Shown here piece after piece: positions 52,856 to 62,035 of a DNA stretch of 64,000 nucleotides. The translations under genes were made by a program, and so were the position numbers. The stretch's first letter is position 1, and each line of letters begins with the position of its first letter. The stretch is from assembly GCF_025143985.1 (NCBI RefSeq), contig NZ_CP083564.1, positions 1,613,501 through 1,677,500 of the forward strand, read 5' to 3'. This stretch comes from Sulfitobacter sp. W027 (lineage in GTDB: Bacteria > Pseudomonadota > Alphaproteobacteria > Rhodobacterales > Rhodobacteraceae). The notes under the pieces are model-generated. The model did no database searches. It had not been told where the DNA came from and saw only the letters and a list, made by a program, of their open reading frames with translations.

Positions 52856-54190
52856 TCACAGGTAATCTGACCGCTGCAACCCGTATTTCGCCATTTTTTC
52901 GTTCAGCGTCCGGCGGGGCAAGCAAAGTTCATCCATCACGCTGGCGATTGAGCCCTTGTGACGACGCATGGTGTTGTCGATCAACATGCGCTCAAAGGCC
53001 TCGACGTATTCTTTCAACGGCTTGCCTTCGGTGGTCATCACCGGCTGCATCTCATCATGGTCGCTCATCAGCAACGAGGCGATGGTGCCCGATCCCCGGC
53101 GCGATTGCAGAACAGCGCGTTCGGCCACGTTGATCAACTGGCGAACATTACCGGGCCACGGGGCCTGCAAGAGCTGCGCCGCCTCTTGGGCCGAGACCTG
53201 CGGCGCGTCGCACCCGTATTCATCCGCGAACTGATCGCTCAGGCGGGTGAAAAGCGTCAGGATGTCTTCGCCCCGCTGGCGCAGCGGTGGCACGGTAATG
53301 CGCAAAGCGGCCAGACGATAGAATAGATCAGAGCGCAGCGCGTCTTCGGAGGTGCGACCCGCCTCTTGCAGGTTCGAGATCGCAACGATGCGTGTCTCCG
53401 CCGGGGTGCCTTGCTCATTGATGGCGCTCAACAAGCGGGCCTGAAGGCTTTCGGACAATGCCTCAATGTCTTCCAACACCAACGTACCGCCACGTGCCTC
53501 TTCGATGGCAGGCAACTGCGCATCTTCGGGCTGCATCGGGCCAAACAGCCGCTTGGCCAATGCGTCTTCTTCCAAAGCACCACAGGAGACGAGCACGAAT
53601 TTCTTGCCCGCGCGACTGCCGACCGCGTGCAGGGCGTGTGCCACAAGGGTCTTGCCGGTTCCGGTCTCCCCGTCGATCAGCACATGCCCATCGGCCTGCC
53701 CCAGATCAAGGATATCCTCGCGCAGCCGTTCCATCACGGGGGATTGGCCGATCAGCTTTTTCATCAGCTGGCCGCCGTCCGACAGTTCGCGCCGCAGGGC
53801 GCGGTTGTCCATCACCAGACGGCGCGCATTGGTAGCCTTCTTCGCCAGTTCGCTCATCCGGTCGGGATTAAAGGGCTTTTCAAGGAAGTCGAACGCGCCC
53901 ACGCGCATCGCCTCCACCGCCATCGGCACATCGCCGTGGCCGGTGATCATGATGACCGGCAAGGCCGAGTCGCTGCCCATCAGCTTCTTTAAAAACTGCA
54001 TCCCGTCCATGCCGGGCATTTTAATGTCAGAAATGACGATGCCGGGATAATCCGGGCCGAGCGTCTTCAGCGCATCTTCGGCGCTACCAAAAGTTTCGGT
54101 GTCATAGCCCGAAAGGGCAAGCCACTGGCTGATGGACTGCCGCATGTCCTGTTCATCATCTACAATCGCGATTTTCATTGCCTGAGCCAT
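52856..54190 (-). CDS. dctD: DctD-like response regulator lacking the sigma-54 contact loop
   Basis: The 444-residue protein has a receiver domain (Asp55), an AAA+ domain with Walker A GETGTGKT, and a C-terminal Fis-type helix-turn-helix (KGSIASVMDELCLPRRTLNEKM). The loop that normally carries GAFTGA after ELFGHE is replaced by a shorter RLFGPMQPEDAQLP. The Walker B segment reads LVLEDIE instead of the usual FLDEI. The Arg-finger region FYRLAALRITVPPLRQR is kept. It should bind DNA in response to DctB-like phosphorylation but is unlikely to activate sigma-54 polymerase. It starts four bases after the kinase stop. GGAG lies before ATG 54190. Confidence 0.88.
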   Translation of the reverse strand: MAQAMKIAIVDDEQDMRQSISQWLALSGYDTETFGSAEDALKTLGPDYPGIVISDIKMPGMDGMQFLKKLMGSDSALPVIMITGHGDVPMAVEAMRVGAFDFLEKPFNPDRMSELAKKATNARRLVMDNRALRRELSDGGQLMKKLIGQSPVMERLREDILDLGQADGHVLIDGETGTGKTLVAHALHAVGSRAGKKFVLVSCGALEEDALAKRLFGPMQPEDAQLPAIEEARGGTLVLEDIEALSESLQARLLSAINEQGTPAETRIVAISNLQEAGRTSEDALRSDLFYRLAALRITVPPLRQRGEDILTLFTRLSDQFADEYGCDAPQVSAQEAAQLLQAPWPGNVRQLINVAERAVLQSRRGSGTIASLLMSDHDEMQPVMTTEGKPLKEYVEAFERMLIDNTMRRHKGSIASVMDELCLPRRTLNEKMAKYGLQRSDYL

Positions 54191-54194
54191 GCGT

Positions 54195-55955
54195 TCACTC
54201 CGCCGCTTCAATCTTCGTTTCATCTGCCAATATGGGCAGCTGCATTTCAAACACAGCACCGCCGTTCTGTCCGTTGCGGGCTGTGAGCCGTCCGCCGAGG
54301 TCGTTTACGATCCCCGATGAAATGGCAAGACCCAGCCCAACACCGTCGCCGGGCTGCTTGGTCGTGTAGAAAGGTTCGAACAGCGCGTCCAAGTCCTCAA
54401 TCCCCGGGCCATTATCGCGCACGGTTAATGTCGCCGTCTCCCCCGCTGATAGTATAATGTCCACCTGAGGGTTTCGTTCCGATTTTGTTGCGTCTAATGC
54501 GTTTCTTAGCAAGTTTACCATAACTTGCTCGATCCGCATACGGTCTCCCATCACAAGTACCGGATTATCGGGGAGAATACGGCTGATCTGGACCTGTCGC
54601 TGGCGTAGCTGCGGCTCCATCATCGACAGGGAAGAAGCAAGCGCCGCTCCCATGTCGACTGGAGAGAAAGCCTCCTGCCCCTTGCGGGCATAGGATTTAA
54701 GCTGCCGCGTGATCGCGCCCATCCGTTCAATCAGATCGTCAATGCGCCCGAATGAGGAAAGCGCCTCATCCTGCCGGTTTCGTTTCAAAAGCAGCCGCGC
54801 GCCTGCCAGATAGGTCTTCATAGCAGCAAGCGGTTGGTTCAACTCATGGCTGACGGCGGCGGACATTTCGCCCAAGGCAGCAAGCTTTGACGATTGTTCA
54901 AGGGTTTGTTCGGCGACGGCGAGGGTCTGTTGCACCCGTTTGCGCTCAGCGATCTCCCGTTGAAGTGCGAGGTTCAACGCCCTGAGCTTGGCCGATTCCC
55001 GCTGGAAGATCGCGAGCCGCCCCGCCGTGCGGCGGCTGAGGAAATAGAAGGCCAGCGCCAGCAGAATCGCAAAGCCCATCACTTCCAAGGCCAGCACCCC
55101 GTTCACCTTTTCGCGGACAGAGGCATAGGTGGTGTAGCTGCTCATCCGCCAGCCGCGGAACGGAATCCGGTTTTCCAGCCGCATTACCGCTTCGCCCTGC
55201 AAATAGGCATCGGGCGGCAGTGCGGTCCAATCGGTGGTGGCCTGAATGGCGCGCTCAATGGCGCTCTGGGGCGTGTGGTTCGCAAGTGCTTCGGGCTCGG
55301 TTAGCCCACGCCAGCGGGGCTCGGTGGCAAGGATGATCTGGCCCGTGCTGTCCATCACGATCACCGCGTCGGAGATCCCGGCCCAAGCGCGTTCGAACTT
55401 TTGCAGATCAACCTCAACGGCGATCACCCCAAGGGTCGTGCCGCCAGACTGCATGCGCCGCGAATAAAGGAAACGGTAGCCGCCCTGTTCGCGCTGAATC
55501 GTCGAAAAAATCGTCGCGTTGGAGCGGATGGCATCGACGAAATAGGGTTCAGACTTATGCGCGGAGCCGAGGCGGTTACGGTCTGTCGCCGCCACCGTGC
55601 GCCCGTCGATGTCATAGAGCATCAAAGAGGCCGCGCCGATTTCCTCAACGAAAGAGATAAGCCGCTGTGTCGACAAGGAATAGTCCGCCGATTGCAGCGC
55701 ACCGATCAACGTGGGGTCGCGCGCCAAAAGCTGTGGCACAATCGCGTTTTGCCGCAACTCGGCCAGCAGGTTGCCGCTGTATAGCGCGATGCGCAGTTCA
55801 GCGCGATTGCGGGTGCTTTCGGTAAAACGGTCGGTCAGCAACTTGTTGGTGATCGAGATCGTCACCACGGCGAGGATCATCAGCAATGCAATGGCAAACC
55901 GCACCCGCCAGGATACGGCCATGCTATTGCCTTCGGAACCGGATGCATCACTCAT
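54195..55955 (-). CDS. dctB: DctB-like sensor histidine kinase
   Basis: The 586-residue inner-membrane kinase has a first helix (about 20-38), a periplasmic double-Cache-type sensor domain (about 45-285), a second helix (about 288-306), a coiled coil (315-355), HisKA with His370 in AAVSHELNQPL, and an HATPase domain with N-, G1- (DNGPGIED) and G2-type (GVGLGLAIS) boxes. DctB kinases sense C4-dicarboxylates and pair with DctD. No dctPQM or dctA transporter is next to it in this window, so the target is not evident. Confidence 0.9.
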   Translation of the reverse strand: MSDASGSEGNSMAVSWRVRFAIALLMILAVVTISITNKLLTDRFTESTRNRAELRIALYSGNLLAELRQNAIVPQLLARDPTLIGALQSADYSLSTQRLISFVEEIGAASLMLYDIDGRTVAATDRNRLGSAHKSEPYFVDAIRSNATIFSTIQREQGGYRFLYSRRMQSGGTTLGVIAVEVDLQKFERAWAGISDAVIVMDSTGQIILATEPRWRGLTEPEALANHTPQSAIERAIQATTDWTALPPDAYLQGEAVMRLENRIPFRGWRMSSYTTYASVREKVNGVLALEVMGFAILLALAFYFLSRRTAGRLAIFQRESAKLRALNLALQREIAERKRVQQTLAVAEQTLEQSSKLAALGEMSAAVSHELNQPLAAMKTYLAGARLLLKRNRQDEALSSFGRIDDLIERMGAITRQLKSYARKGQEAFSPVDMGAALASSLSMMEPQLRQRQVQISRILPDNPVLVMGDRMRIEQVMVNLLRNALDATKSERNPQVDIILSAGETATLTVRDNGPGIEDLDALFEPFYTTKQPGDGVGLGLAISSGIVNDLGGRLTARNGQNGGAVFEMQLPILADETKIEAAE

Positions 55956-55991
55956 CGCGGCAATCTACGCGCTACGTGCGATGCACTCAAG

Positions 55992-56660
55992 TCAAGCGGT
56001 CTGCAGCGCGCCGGTCAATGCGCGGAAGAGCGCCGCCCCATCCGTATTGCCATGAGCCGCTTCCGCCGCCCGCTCAGGATGCGGCATCATGCCCAGCACA
56101 CGGCGGTTTTCCGACAGAATGCCCGCAATATCGTCGCGCGCCCCGTTTGGGTTGTCGGCATAGCTGAAAGCCAAACGATCTTCGCCGCGCAGTTTCGCGA
56201 TGGTCTCATCGTCGGCAAAGTAATTGCCATCGTGGTGCGCGATCGGAATGTTGATCACCTGGCCGGCGCTGTAGCCGTTGGTGTAGTCGCTGGCCGTGGT
56301 CTCGACCTTGAGGCCCACAGTCTTGCAGATGTACTTAAGCCCCGCATTGCGCAGCAGCGCGCCCGGCAGCAGGCCGGTCTCCGTCAACACCTGAAAGCCG
56401 TTGCAGATGCCCAGCACATAGCCGCCGCGATTGGCATGACCCGCCACAGAGCGGCAGATCGGCGAATTCGCAGCAATGGCCCCGCAACGCAGGTAATCCC
56501 CATAGGAGAACCCGCCGGGGATACCCACGATATCAACGCCTTGCGGCAGTTCGCTGTCCTTGTGCCAGACCATGGAAACCTTGGCGCCCGCGGCTTTGAA
56601 GGCCACGGCAAGGTCGCGGTCGCAATTGGACCCGGGAAAGACAACTACCGCTGCGTGCAT
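55992..56660 (-). CDS. purQ: Phosphoribosylformylglycinamidine synthase, glutaminase subunit
   Basis: The 222-residue class I amidotransferase has the Cys nucleophile Cys86 in [11 protein letters not shown] and the [13 protein letters not shown] start region. It supplies ammonia to PurL in the fourth step of purine synthesis. It overlaps purS by one base. With PurS and the separate PurL it forms the three-part enzyme found outside gamma-proteobacteria. Confidence 0.95.
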   Translation of the reverse strand: MHAAVVVFPGSNCDRDLAVAFKAAGAKVSMVWHKDSELPQGVDIVGIPGGFSYGDYLRCGAIAANSPICRSVAGHANRGGYVLGICNGFQVLTETGLLPGALLRNAGLKYICKTVGLKVETTASDYTNGYSAGQVINIPIAHHDGNYFADDETIAKLRGEDRLAFSYADNPNGARDDIAGILSENRRVLGMMPHPERAAEAAHGNTDGAALFRALTGALQTA

Positions 56661-56890
56661 CAGGCCAACTCCACCGAATAGGATTCGATCACCGTATTAG
56701 CCAAGAGCTTTTCGCACATGGCGGTCACATCGGCCTCGGACGTGCCCTCGGCAAGGTCCAACTCGATCACCTTGCCCTGACGCACACCGTTCACCCCGGC
56801 AAAGCCCAAGGCTCCGAGCGCGTGGCGGACAGCTTCGCCCTGAGGGTCGAGAACCCCGTTCTTCAGCATCACATGCACCCGTGCTTTCAT
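56660..56890 (-). CDS. purS: Phosphoribosylformylglycinamidine synthase subunit PurS
   Basis: The 76-residue protein bridges PurQ and PurL. The start [20 protein letters not shown] and the end [17 protein letters not shown] are typical. It sits between purC and purQ on the same strand with a one-base overlap with purQ. Confidence 0.95.
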   Translation of the reverse strand: MKARVHVMLKNGVLDPQGEAVRHALGALGFAGVNGVRQGKVIELDLAEGTSEADVTAMCEKLLANTVIESYSVELA

Positions 56891-56938
56891 GGCGCGACAC
56901 CCCTTTGTAACATCTGCAAATTGAACGGCGAAGCCGCG

Positions 56939-57700
56939 TTAGTTGATCAACGTCGGCTTGGACACCGGCGCATTGTTCTTGGGCATGACGCCGAGACGTT
57001 TGGCCACTTCGGTATAGGCATCGGTGAGCGAGCCCAGATCGCGGCGGAACACATCTTTGTCGAGCTTCTGGCCCGTCTCGATGTCCCACAGGCGGCAGCT
57101 GTCGGGGCTGATCTCATCGGCGACGATCAGACGCTGGAAGTCACCATCGTAAACGCGGCCAATCTCGATCTTGAAGTCCACCAGCTTGATGCCGACGGCC
57201 ATCATCACGCCCGACATGAAGTCATTGACCCGCAGCGCGAGGCTCAGGATATCGTCCATATCTTGCTGAGTTGCCCAGCCAAAGGCGGCGATATGCTCTT
57301 CGGTGACCAGCGGATCACCAAGCGCGTCGTCTTTATAGCAATACTCGACAATCGGGCGCGGCAGCTGTGTGCCTTCTTCGATGCCAAGACGCTTGGACAT
57401 GGAGCCTGCAGCATAGTTGCGCACGATCACTTCAAGCGGAATGATCTCAACCTGCCGCACGAGCTGCTCGCGCATGTTCAGGCGTTTGATGAAATGCGTC
57501 GGCACGCCGATGTTGTTCAGCCCGGTCATAAAGAACTCGGACAGGCGGTTGTTCAACACGCCCTTGCCCTCGATCGTGGCTTTCTTCTCGGCGTTAAAGG
57601 CCGTCGCATCGTCTTTGAAATATTGCACGATGGTGCCGGGCTCAGGACCTTCATAGAGGATCTTTGCCTTGCCTTCGTAGATCTTGTTGCGCCGGGCCAT
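56939..57700 (-). CDS. purC: Phosphoribosylaminoimidazole-succinocarboxamide synthase (SAICAR synthase)
   Basis: The 253-residue purine enzyme joins aspartate to CAIR with ATP. Motifs [30 protein letters not shown] and VDFKIEIGR are present. ATG 57700 ([14 protein letters not shown]) is the standard start and has AAAGGAT before it; the longer frame upstream is not family sequence. The purC-purS-purQ order is common in Rhodobacterales. Confidence 0.95.
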   Translation of the reverse strand: MARRNKIYEGKAKILYEGPEPGTIVQYFKDDATAFNAEKKATIEGKGVLNNRLSEFFMTGLNNIGVPTHFIKRLNMREQLVRQVEIIPLEVIVRNYAAGSMSKRLGIEEGTQLPRPIVEYCYKDDALGDPLVTEEHIAAFGWATQQDMDDILSLALRVNDFMSGVMMAVGIKLVDFKIEIGRVYDGDFQRLIVADEISPDSCRLWDIETGQKLDKDVFRRDLGSLTDAYTEVAKRLGVMPKNNAPVSKPTLIN

Positions 57701-57867
57701 GGGCATCCTTTCCAACAGGGGGCCGGGAACATCCCCGCCGCTTGCGCTCCTCATAGTGCAAGCACCCTGCTGCTGCAAGCATGCCCCGTCACCTTTGCCA
57801 CGCCACTTGCGGGAACGGGGGGGCGACCGCATATGAAAGAGGTAACAGTAGCAACCGGAGACCCGCT

Positions 57868-58185
57868 ATGAGCAAGTTTGACGACCGTGCAAATGCCTTT
57901 GAAAGCAAGTTCGCCCACGATGCGGATATGCAATTCCGCGCCGAGGCGCGCCGCAACAAGCTTTTGGGCCTCTGGGCTGCTGAACTTTTAGGCAAATCGG
58001 GTAGCGACGCTGACGACTATGCCAAAGAAGTCGTCAAATCCGACTTCGAAGAGGCGGGCGACGAAGATGTTTACCGCAAAGTCTCTGGCGACTTGGGCGA
58101 CCGCGCGGATGAAGTGACGATCCGCGCCAAGATGCAGACCCTGATGGCCGAAGCCAAAGCGCAGCTTCTGAGCGAATCCAGCTAA
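57868..58185 (+). CDS. F1-ATPase zeta inhibitor subunit (DUF1476)
   Basis: The 105-residue helical protein matches the alphaproteobacterial zeta subunit that blocks reverse rotation of F1-ATPase, as shown in Paracoccus denitrificans. Family marks are FDDRANAFESKFAHDADMQFRAEARRNKLLGLWAAELLG, including the N-terminal inhibitory stretch. No other atp genes are near, as is usual for this gene. ATG 57868 has CCGGAG upstream. A GC-rich hairpin (58196-58214) follows its stop but lacks a T-tract. Confidence 0.9.
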   Translation: MSKFDDRANAFESKFAHDADMQFRAEARRNKLLGLWAAELLGKSGSDADDYAKEVVKSDFEEAGDEDVYRKVSGDLGDRADEVTIRAKMQTLMAEAKAQLLSESS

Positions 58186-58233
58186 CTCCCTCTCACCCCG
58201 GCCACGCGCCGGGGAGCACTCTACCCGCCTGCC

Positions 58234-58259
58234 CTCATAATGAAGATGAATATTATGAG
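58234..58259. promoter_or_regulatory. Inverted repeat upstream of the homocysteine methyltransferase gene
   Basis: CTCATAAT (58234-58241) and ATTATGAG (58252-58259) form a perfect 8-bp palindrome with a 10-base spacer, about 60 bases before the start codon. It looks like a dimer-type operator; the binding protein is unknown. Confidence 0.5.
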
Positions 58260-58319
58260 ATTGCCCCCATGAAGCCATCATGACATCAGGCAAAATTCCC
58301 AAGCCCTACAGGAGCCCCC

Positions 58320-59333
58320 ATGAGCAACGCATTCACCGATCTTTTGGCTGAAAAGGGCACATTGCTCGCGGATGGGGCTACAGGCACCAATCTGTTCAAC
58401 ATGGGGCTGATGTCGGGCGACGCGCCCGAGATGTGGAACACCGATGAGCCGAAGAAGATCATCAAGCTTTACCGGTTTGCAGTGGATTCGGGCAGCGATC
58501 TCTTCCTGACCAACTCTTTCGGGGCCAATGCCTCACGGCTTAAACTGCACGGTGCCGAAAAACGCGTTCATGAGCTAAGCCGCGTCTCTGCCGAACTGGC
58601 ACGAGAGGTGGCTGATACCGCCGAGCGTAAGGTGATAGTTGCAGGCTCTGTCGGCCCCACGGGTGAGATCATGGAGCCGGTCGGCACCCTGTCCCACTCT
58701 CTCGCCGTTGAGATGTTCCACGAGACGGCTGACGGCCTCAAAGCGGGTGGCGCCGACATCGGCTGGCTGGAGACGATCAGCGCCCCCGAAGAATACCGCG
58801 CCGCTGCCGAAGGCTTCGCGCTGGCGGGCCTGCCGTGGTGCGGCACGATGAGCTTTGACACCGCAGGCCGCACAATGATGGGCCTGACCTCCGAAGGGAT
58901 GGTCGATATGGTGCATGGGCTGGACAACACGCCGCTGGCCTATGGTGCCAACTGCGGCACTGGCGCGTCTGACCTGTTGCGCACCGTATTGGGCTTTGCA
59001 GCCAAGAACGGCACGCTGCCGATCATCTCCAAGGGCAACGCGGGCATCCCAAAATATGTCGAAGGTCATATTCACTATGACGGCACGCCTGAGTTGATGG
59101 CGCGTTATGCGACCATGGCGCGCGACGCCGGGGCCAGCATCATCGGTGGCTGCTGTGGCACCCTTCCCGAGCATTTGGTGGCGATGCGCGAAGCGCTCGA
59201 CAGCACGGAGAAAGGCCCGGCCCCGACGCTTGAGCAGATCCGCGAAAAAATCGGCGACTTTTCGTCAGAGAGCGACGGCACCGATGGTCAAGGTCCGGTG
59301 CGCGCGCCGCGCCGCGGCCGCCGCCGGGGCTGA
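58320..59333 (+). CDS. bmtB: Homocysteine S-methyltransferase domain protein (BHMT/split-MetH type)
   Basis: The 337-residue protein is a single homocysteine-binding barrel. The zinc cysteines are visible: Cys212 in GANCGTG and Cys278/Cys279 in GGCCG. It has ADGATGTNLFNMGL at the N-terminus. Related roseobacter genes are annotated as betaine-homocysteine methyltransferase, and in some roseobacters MetH is split into separate homocysteine, corrinoid and folate proteins. The corrinoid gene at 60616 supports the split form. The C-terminus is basic and Arg-rich. Confidence 0.85.
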   Translation: MSNAFTDLLAEKGTLLADGATGTNLFNMGLMSGDAPEMWNTDEPKKIIKLYRFAVDSGSDLFLTNSFGANASRLKLHGAEKRVHELSRVSAELAREVADTAERKVIVAGSVGPTGEIMEPVGTLSHSLAVEMFHETADGLKAGGADIGWLETISAPEEYRAAAEGFALAGLPWCGTMSFDTAGRTMMGLTSEGMVDMVHGLDNTPLAYGANCGTGASDLLRTVLGFAAKNGTLPIISKGNAGIPKYVEGHIHYDGTPELMARYATMARDAGASIIGGCCGTLPEHLVAMREALDSTEKGPAPTLEQIREKIGDFSSESDGTDGQGPVRAPRRGRRRG

Positions 59334-59336
59334 ACC

Positions 59337-60413
59337 TCAAAACAAGCTCAATTGATCGCCCCTTTCGGGGGGCGGTTTAAACAGATCGCAGCGTAAGGGC
59401 ACGCCCGCGCGGGTCAGTCCCAGCCGTTTGACCGCCAGATTAAAACGCTGCGCCACCATCTCCGCATAAGGCCCCTCGCCCCGCATCCTCTTGTGCCAGC
59501 CTGCGTCGTATTCCTTTCCACCATGCATATCGCGCAGCCGCGCCATGATCCGTTCCGCCCGGTCGGGATAATGGGTGGCGAGCCACTCCTGCACCAAGGG
59601 TGAAACCTCGCGCGGCAGGCGAAGCATGATCCAACTGGCATGTCGCGCGCCTGCGTCGCGCCCGGCGGCAAGGATCGCTTCCAACTCCGGATCGGTCAGC
59701 GCAGGGATCATGGGTGACGCCATGATCCGCACCGGGATGCCCGCCTCCGACAGCTTTCGGATCACCTGCAACCGTCGCTGTGGTGCGGGCGCGCGCGGTT
59801 CCATCAATCGGCTGAGCCGGGCATCAAGCGTGGTTACCGAGATCCCAACCGCCGCGAGGCCGCGTTTGGCCATGCTGCTTAAAATATCAATATCCCGCTC
59901 GATCAGACTGCCCTTGGTGACAATCGCCACCGGATGATTGAACGCCGAGAGCACCTCAAGACACTCACGCATAATGCCGTGGGTATTTTCAATCGGCTGA
60001 TAGGGGTCGGTATTGGTGCCGATGGCGATGGGCGCGACCTCATAGCGTTTCGCGCGCAACTCCCGCGCCAGCACCTGCGGCGCTTCGGGGCGGGCGATCA
60101 ACTGGGTCTCAAAATCCAGCCCCGGCGACAGGCCAAGATAGGCGTGGCTGGGCCGGGCAAAGCAGTAAACGCAGCCATGCTCGCAACCGCGATAGGGGTT
60201 GATCGACCGATCAAAAGGCAGATCCGGCGAGCGGTTGTAGGTGATGACTTTACGCGGCACCTCGATGCTCGTGGCCGTTCGCAGCACCGGAAGCACCTCT
60301 TCCCGGGCCCAGCCGTCATCTTCGGCCACGCGCGCATGACGCTCAAACCGGCCCGCATCATTGCTGCCTGCTGCGCGGCCAAGCACGCGGAATCGCTGGT
60401 CCTCTCTATCCAT
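59337..60413 (-). CDS. Radical SAM protein of the PA0069/SplB-like family
   Basis: The 358-residue protein has a CX3CX2C iron-sulfur motif, CEHGCVYC at about residue 79, and the PYRGCEHGCVYCFARPSH segment of the PA0069 family. The remainder is a TIM-barrel-type core with AIGTNTDPYQPIE and ISVTTLDARL. It resembles spore photoproduct lyase, but the organism does not sporulate and the substrate is unknown. It sits opposite the homocysteine methyltransferase, three bases from its end, and divides it from the corrinoid gene. Confidence 0.88.
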   Translation of the reverse strand: MDREDQRFRVLGRAAGSNDAGRFERHARVAEDDGWAREEVLPVLRTATSIEVPRKVITYNRSPDLPFDRSINPYRGCEHGCVYCFARPSHAYLGLSPGLDFETQLIARPEAPQVLARELRAKRYEVAPIAIGTNTDPYQPIENTHGIMRECLEVLSAFNHPVAIVTKGSLIERDIDILSSMAKRGLAAVGISVTTLDARLSRLMEPRAPAPQRRLQVIRKLSEAGIPVRIMASPMIPALTDPELEAILAAGRDAGARHASWIMLRLPREVSPLVQEWLATHYPDRAERIMARLRDMHGGKEYDAGWHKRMRGEGPYAEMVAQRFNLAVKRLGLTRAGVPLRCDLFKPPPERGDQLSLF

Positions 60414-60615
60414 GAAAGAAGGTTAGAACATTGTGCGAACATCAGCAAGTATCTCCCCCTCAACACCTTGTCCTTACACCGCAAAAAGCAGTAGTTTGCC
60501 GCCAAGGCGTCGCGCAAGGCGCGGCCGATGTCGCAAACCGCGACCCCGGCGCAAACGTTCCGTGAGACAAGGGCCCAAGTGTCATGCACCTGCACGCCCA
60601 GCAGAAGGAAACACC

Positions 60616-61314
60616 ATGTCAGAAGAAGACGATATCATCCTGGCCGAATTGGACGACGAGGAACTTGTCCAACAGATGTTCGATGACCTCTATGACGGTC
60701 TCAAAGAAGAGATCGAAGAGGCGGTTCAAATCCTGCTCGACCGTGGCTGGGAGCCCTACGACATCCTGACCAAGGCGCTGGTCGGCGGTATGACAATCGT
60801 CGGTGCCGATTTCCGGGACGGCATTCTCTTCGTGCCCGAAGTGCTCCTGGCCGCCAATGCGATGAAGGGCGGCATGGCCATCCTCAAGCCGCTGCTGGTC
60901 GAGACAGGTGCCCCCCGCGTCGGTAAAATGGTCATTGGCACGGTCAAAGGCGACATTCACGATATCGGCAAGAACCTTGTTGGGATGATGATGGAAGGCG
61001 CGGGGTTCGAGGTGATTGACCTTGGCATCAACAACGCGGTGGAATCCTATCTGGAAGCGATGGAAAGCGAGAAGCCGGACATCCTTGGAATGTCGGCGCT
61101 GCTCACCACGACCATGCCCTATATGAAGGTGGTGATCGACACATTGGTCGAGCAAGGCATCCGCGACGACTACATCGTGTTGGTCGGCGGCGCGCCATTG
61201 AACGAAGAATTCGGCAAGGCCATCGGTGCCGACGCCTATTGTCGGGACGCCGCTGTTGCGGTGGAAACGGCAAAAGAATGGATGGGCCGGAAACACAATT
61301 CCGCCACTGCCTGA
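60616..61314 (+). CDS. bmtC: Corrinoid (B12-binding) methyltransferase protein
   Basis: The 232-residue protein has an N-terminal helical cap (about 10-95) and a cobalamin-binding domain with the lower-ligand motif GDIHDIG (His115), the GMSALLTTTM loop and VLVGGAPLNEEFG. It carries a methyl group between partner methyltransferases. The homocysteine methyltransferase gene lies 1.3 kb upstream, so it may be the corrinoid part of a split methionine synthase. AAGGAAA lies before ATG 60616; the longer frame upstream is spurious. Confidence 0.9.
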   Translation: MSEEDDIILAELDDEELVQQMFDDLYDGLKEEIEEAVQILLDRGWEPYDILTKALVGGMTIVGADFRDGILFVPEVLLAANAMKGGMAILKPLLVETGAPRVGKMVIGTVKGDIHDIGKNLVGMMMEGAGFEVIDLGINNAVESYLEAMESEKPDILGMSALLTTTMPYMKVVIDTLVEQGIRDDYIVLVGGAPLNEEFGKAIGADAYCRDAAVAVETAKEWMGRKHNSATA

Positions 61315-61318
61315 TGTC

Positions 61319-61350
61319 ATGCCCCTGCCCCTATAGGGGGTCAGGGGCAT
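61319..61350 (+). terminator. Strong hairpin between the corrinoid gene and DUF1638
   Basis: ATGCCCCTG (61319-61327) and CAGGGGCAT (61342-61350) pair, with further C/G pairs around a TATA loop. There is no T-tract, so it may pause or partly stop transcription, or protect the upstream mRNA. Confidence 0.5.
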
Positions 61351-61389
61351 CCGCTGGCTTTGGGCCTTCTGACATGCGATGATGACGCT

Positions 61390-62031
61390 ATGAGAGACAG
61401 CCTGCCAGATGACCAGACCCTCACCCAAGAGGGGCTTGCGCCGACCCGCGCGGGGCGTATTTTACTGATCGCCTGCGGTGCGCTGGCGCGGGAGATATTG
61501 GATCTTAAAGCCGCCAATGGCTGGACCCATCTGGACCTCACCTGTTTGCCCGCAAAATATCACCTCTACCCTGAAAAAATCACTCAAGCGGTGCGCGATA
61601 CGGTTTCCAAACACCGGGCGAACTATGATGAATTCTTTGTCGTCTACGCCGATTGCGGAACCGGCGGCGGGTTAGAGCGGGCCTGCGAAGAAATGGGCGT
61701 GCAGATGGTCGCCGGGCCACATTGCTATAGTTTTTTCCAAGGCAATGAAAACTTTACCAAGACCTCCGAAGATGAGATCACCACCTTCTATCTCACCGAT
61801 TTTTTGGTGCGACAGTTTGAGGCTTTCATCATCAAGCCCATGGGGCTGGACCGGCATCCTGAACTGCGGGACATATACTTCGGCAACTATGAAAAGCTGG
61901 TCTATCAGGCGCAGACCACCGATCCGGCCCTGACCGAAAAGGCCCGCGATTGCGCGGCGCGGTTGGGTCTCGATTTCGAGCGTCGGTTCACAGGCTACGG
62001 TGATCTTGAGACCACGCTGCGCGACCTTTAA
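61390..62031 (+). CDS. DUF1638 protein
   Basis: The 213-residue protein belongs to DUF1638, with ILLIACGALAREILDL, CLPAKYHLYPEKI and VVYADCGTGGGLE. It contains several cysteines and is frequently found beside corrinoid methyltransferase genes, as here. Its function is unknown; a role in methyl transfer or B12 protein maintenance is inferred from context. ATG 61390 is preferred to a TTG at 61360. Its end is four bases from the sufE stop on the other strand. Confidence 0.82.
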   Translation: MRDSLPDDQTLTQEGLAPTRAGRILLIACGALAREILDLKAANGWTHLDLTCLPAKYHLYPEKITQAVRDTVSKHRANYDEFFVVYADCGTGGGLERACEEMGVQMVAGPHCYSFFQGNENFTKTSEDEITTFYLTDFLVRQFEAFIIKPMGLDRHPELRDIYFGNYEKLVYQAQTTDPALTEKARDCAARLGLDFERRFTGYGDLETTLRDL

Positions 62032-62035
62032 CGTG

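Noticed and set aside
58186..58319. SAM or cobalamin riboswitch before the homocysteine methyltransferase
   Set aside because: The leader is short and lacks the conserved cores of SAM-II, SAH or cobalamin riboswitches as far as I can see; only the palindrome stands out.
59337..60413. Spore photoproduct lyase
   Set aside because: The family resembles SplB, but the CX3CX2C PA0069 type occurs widely in non-sporulating bacteria; no sporulation context exists.
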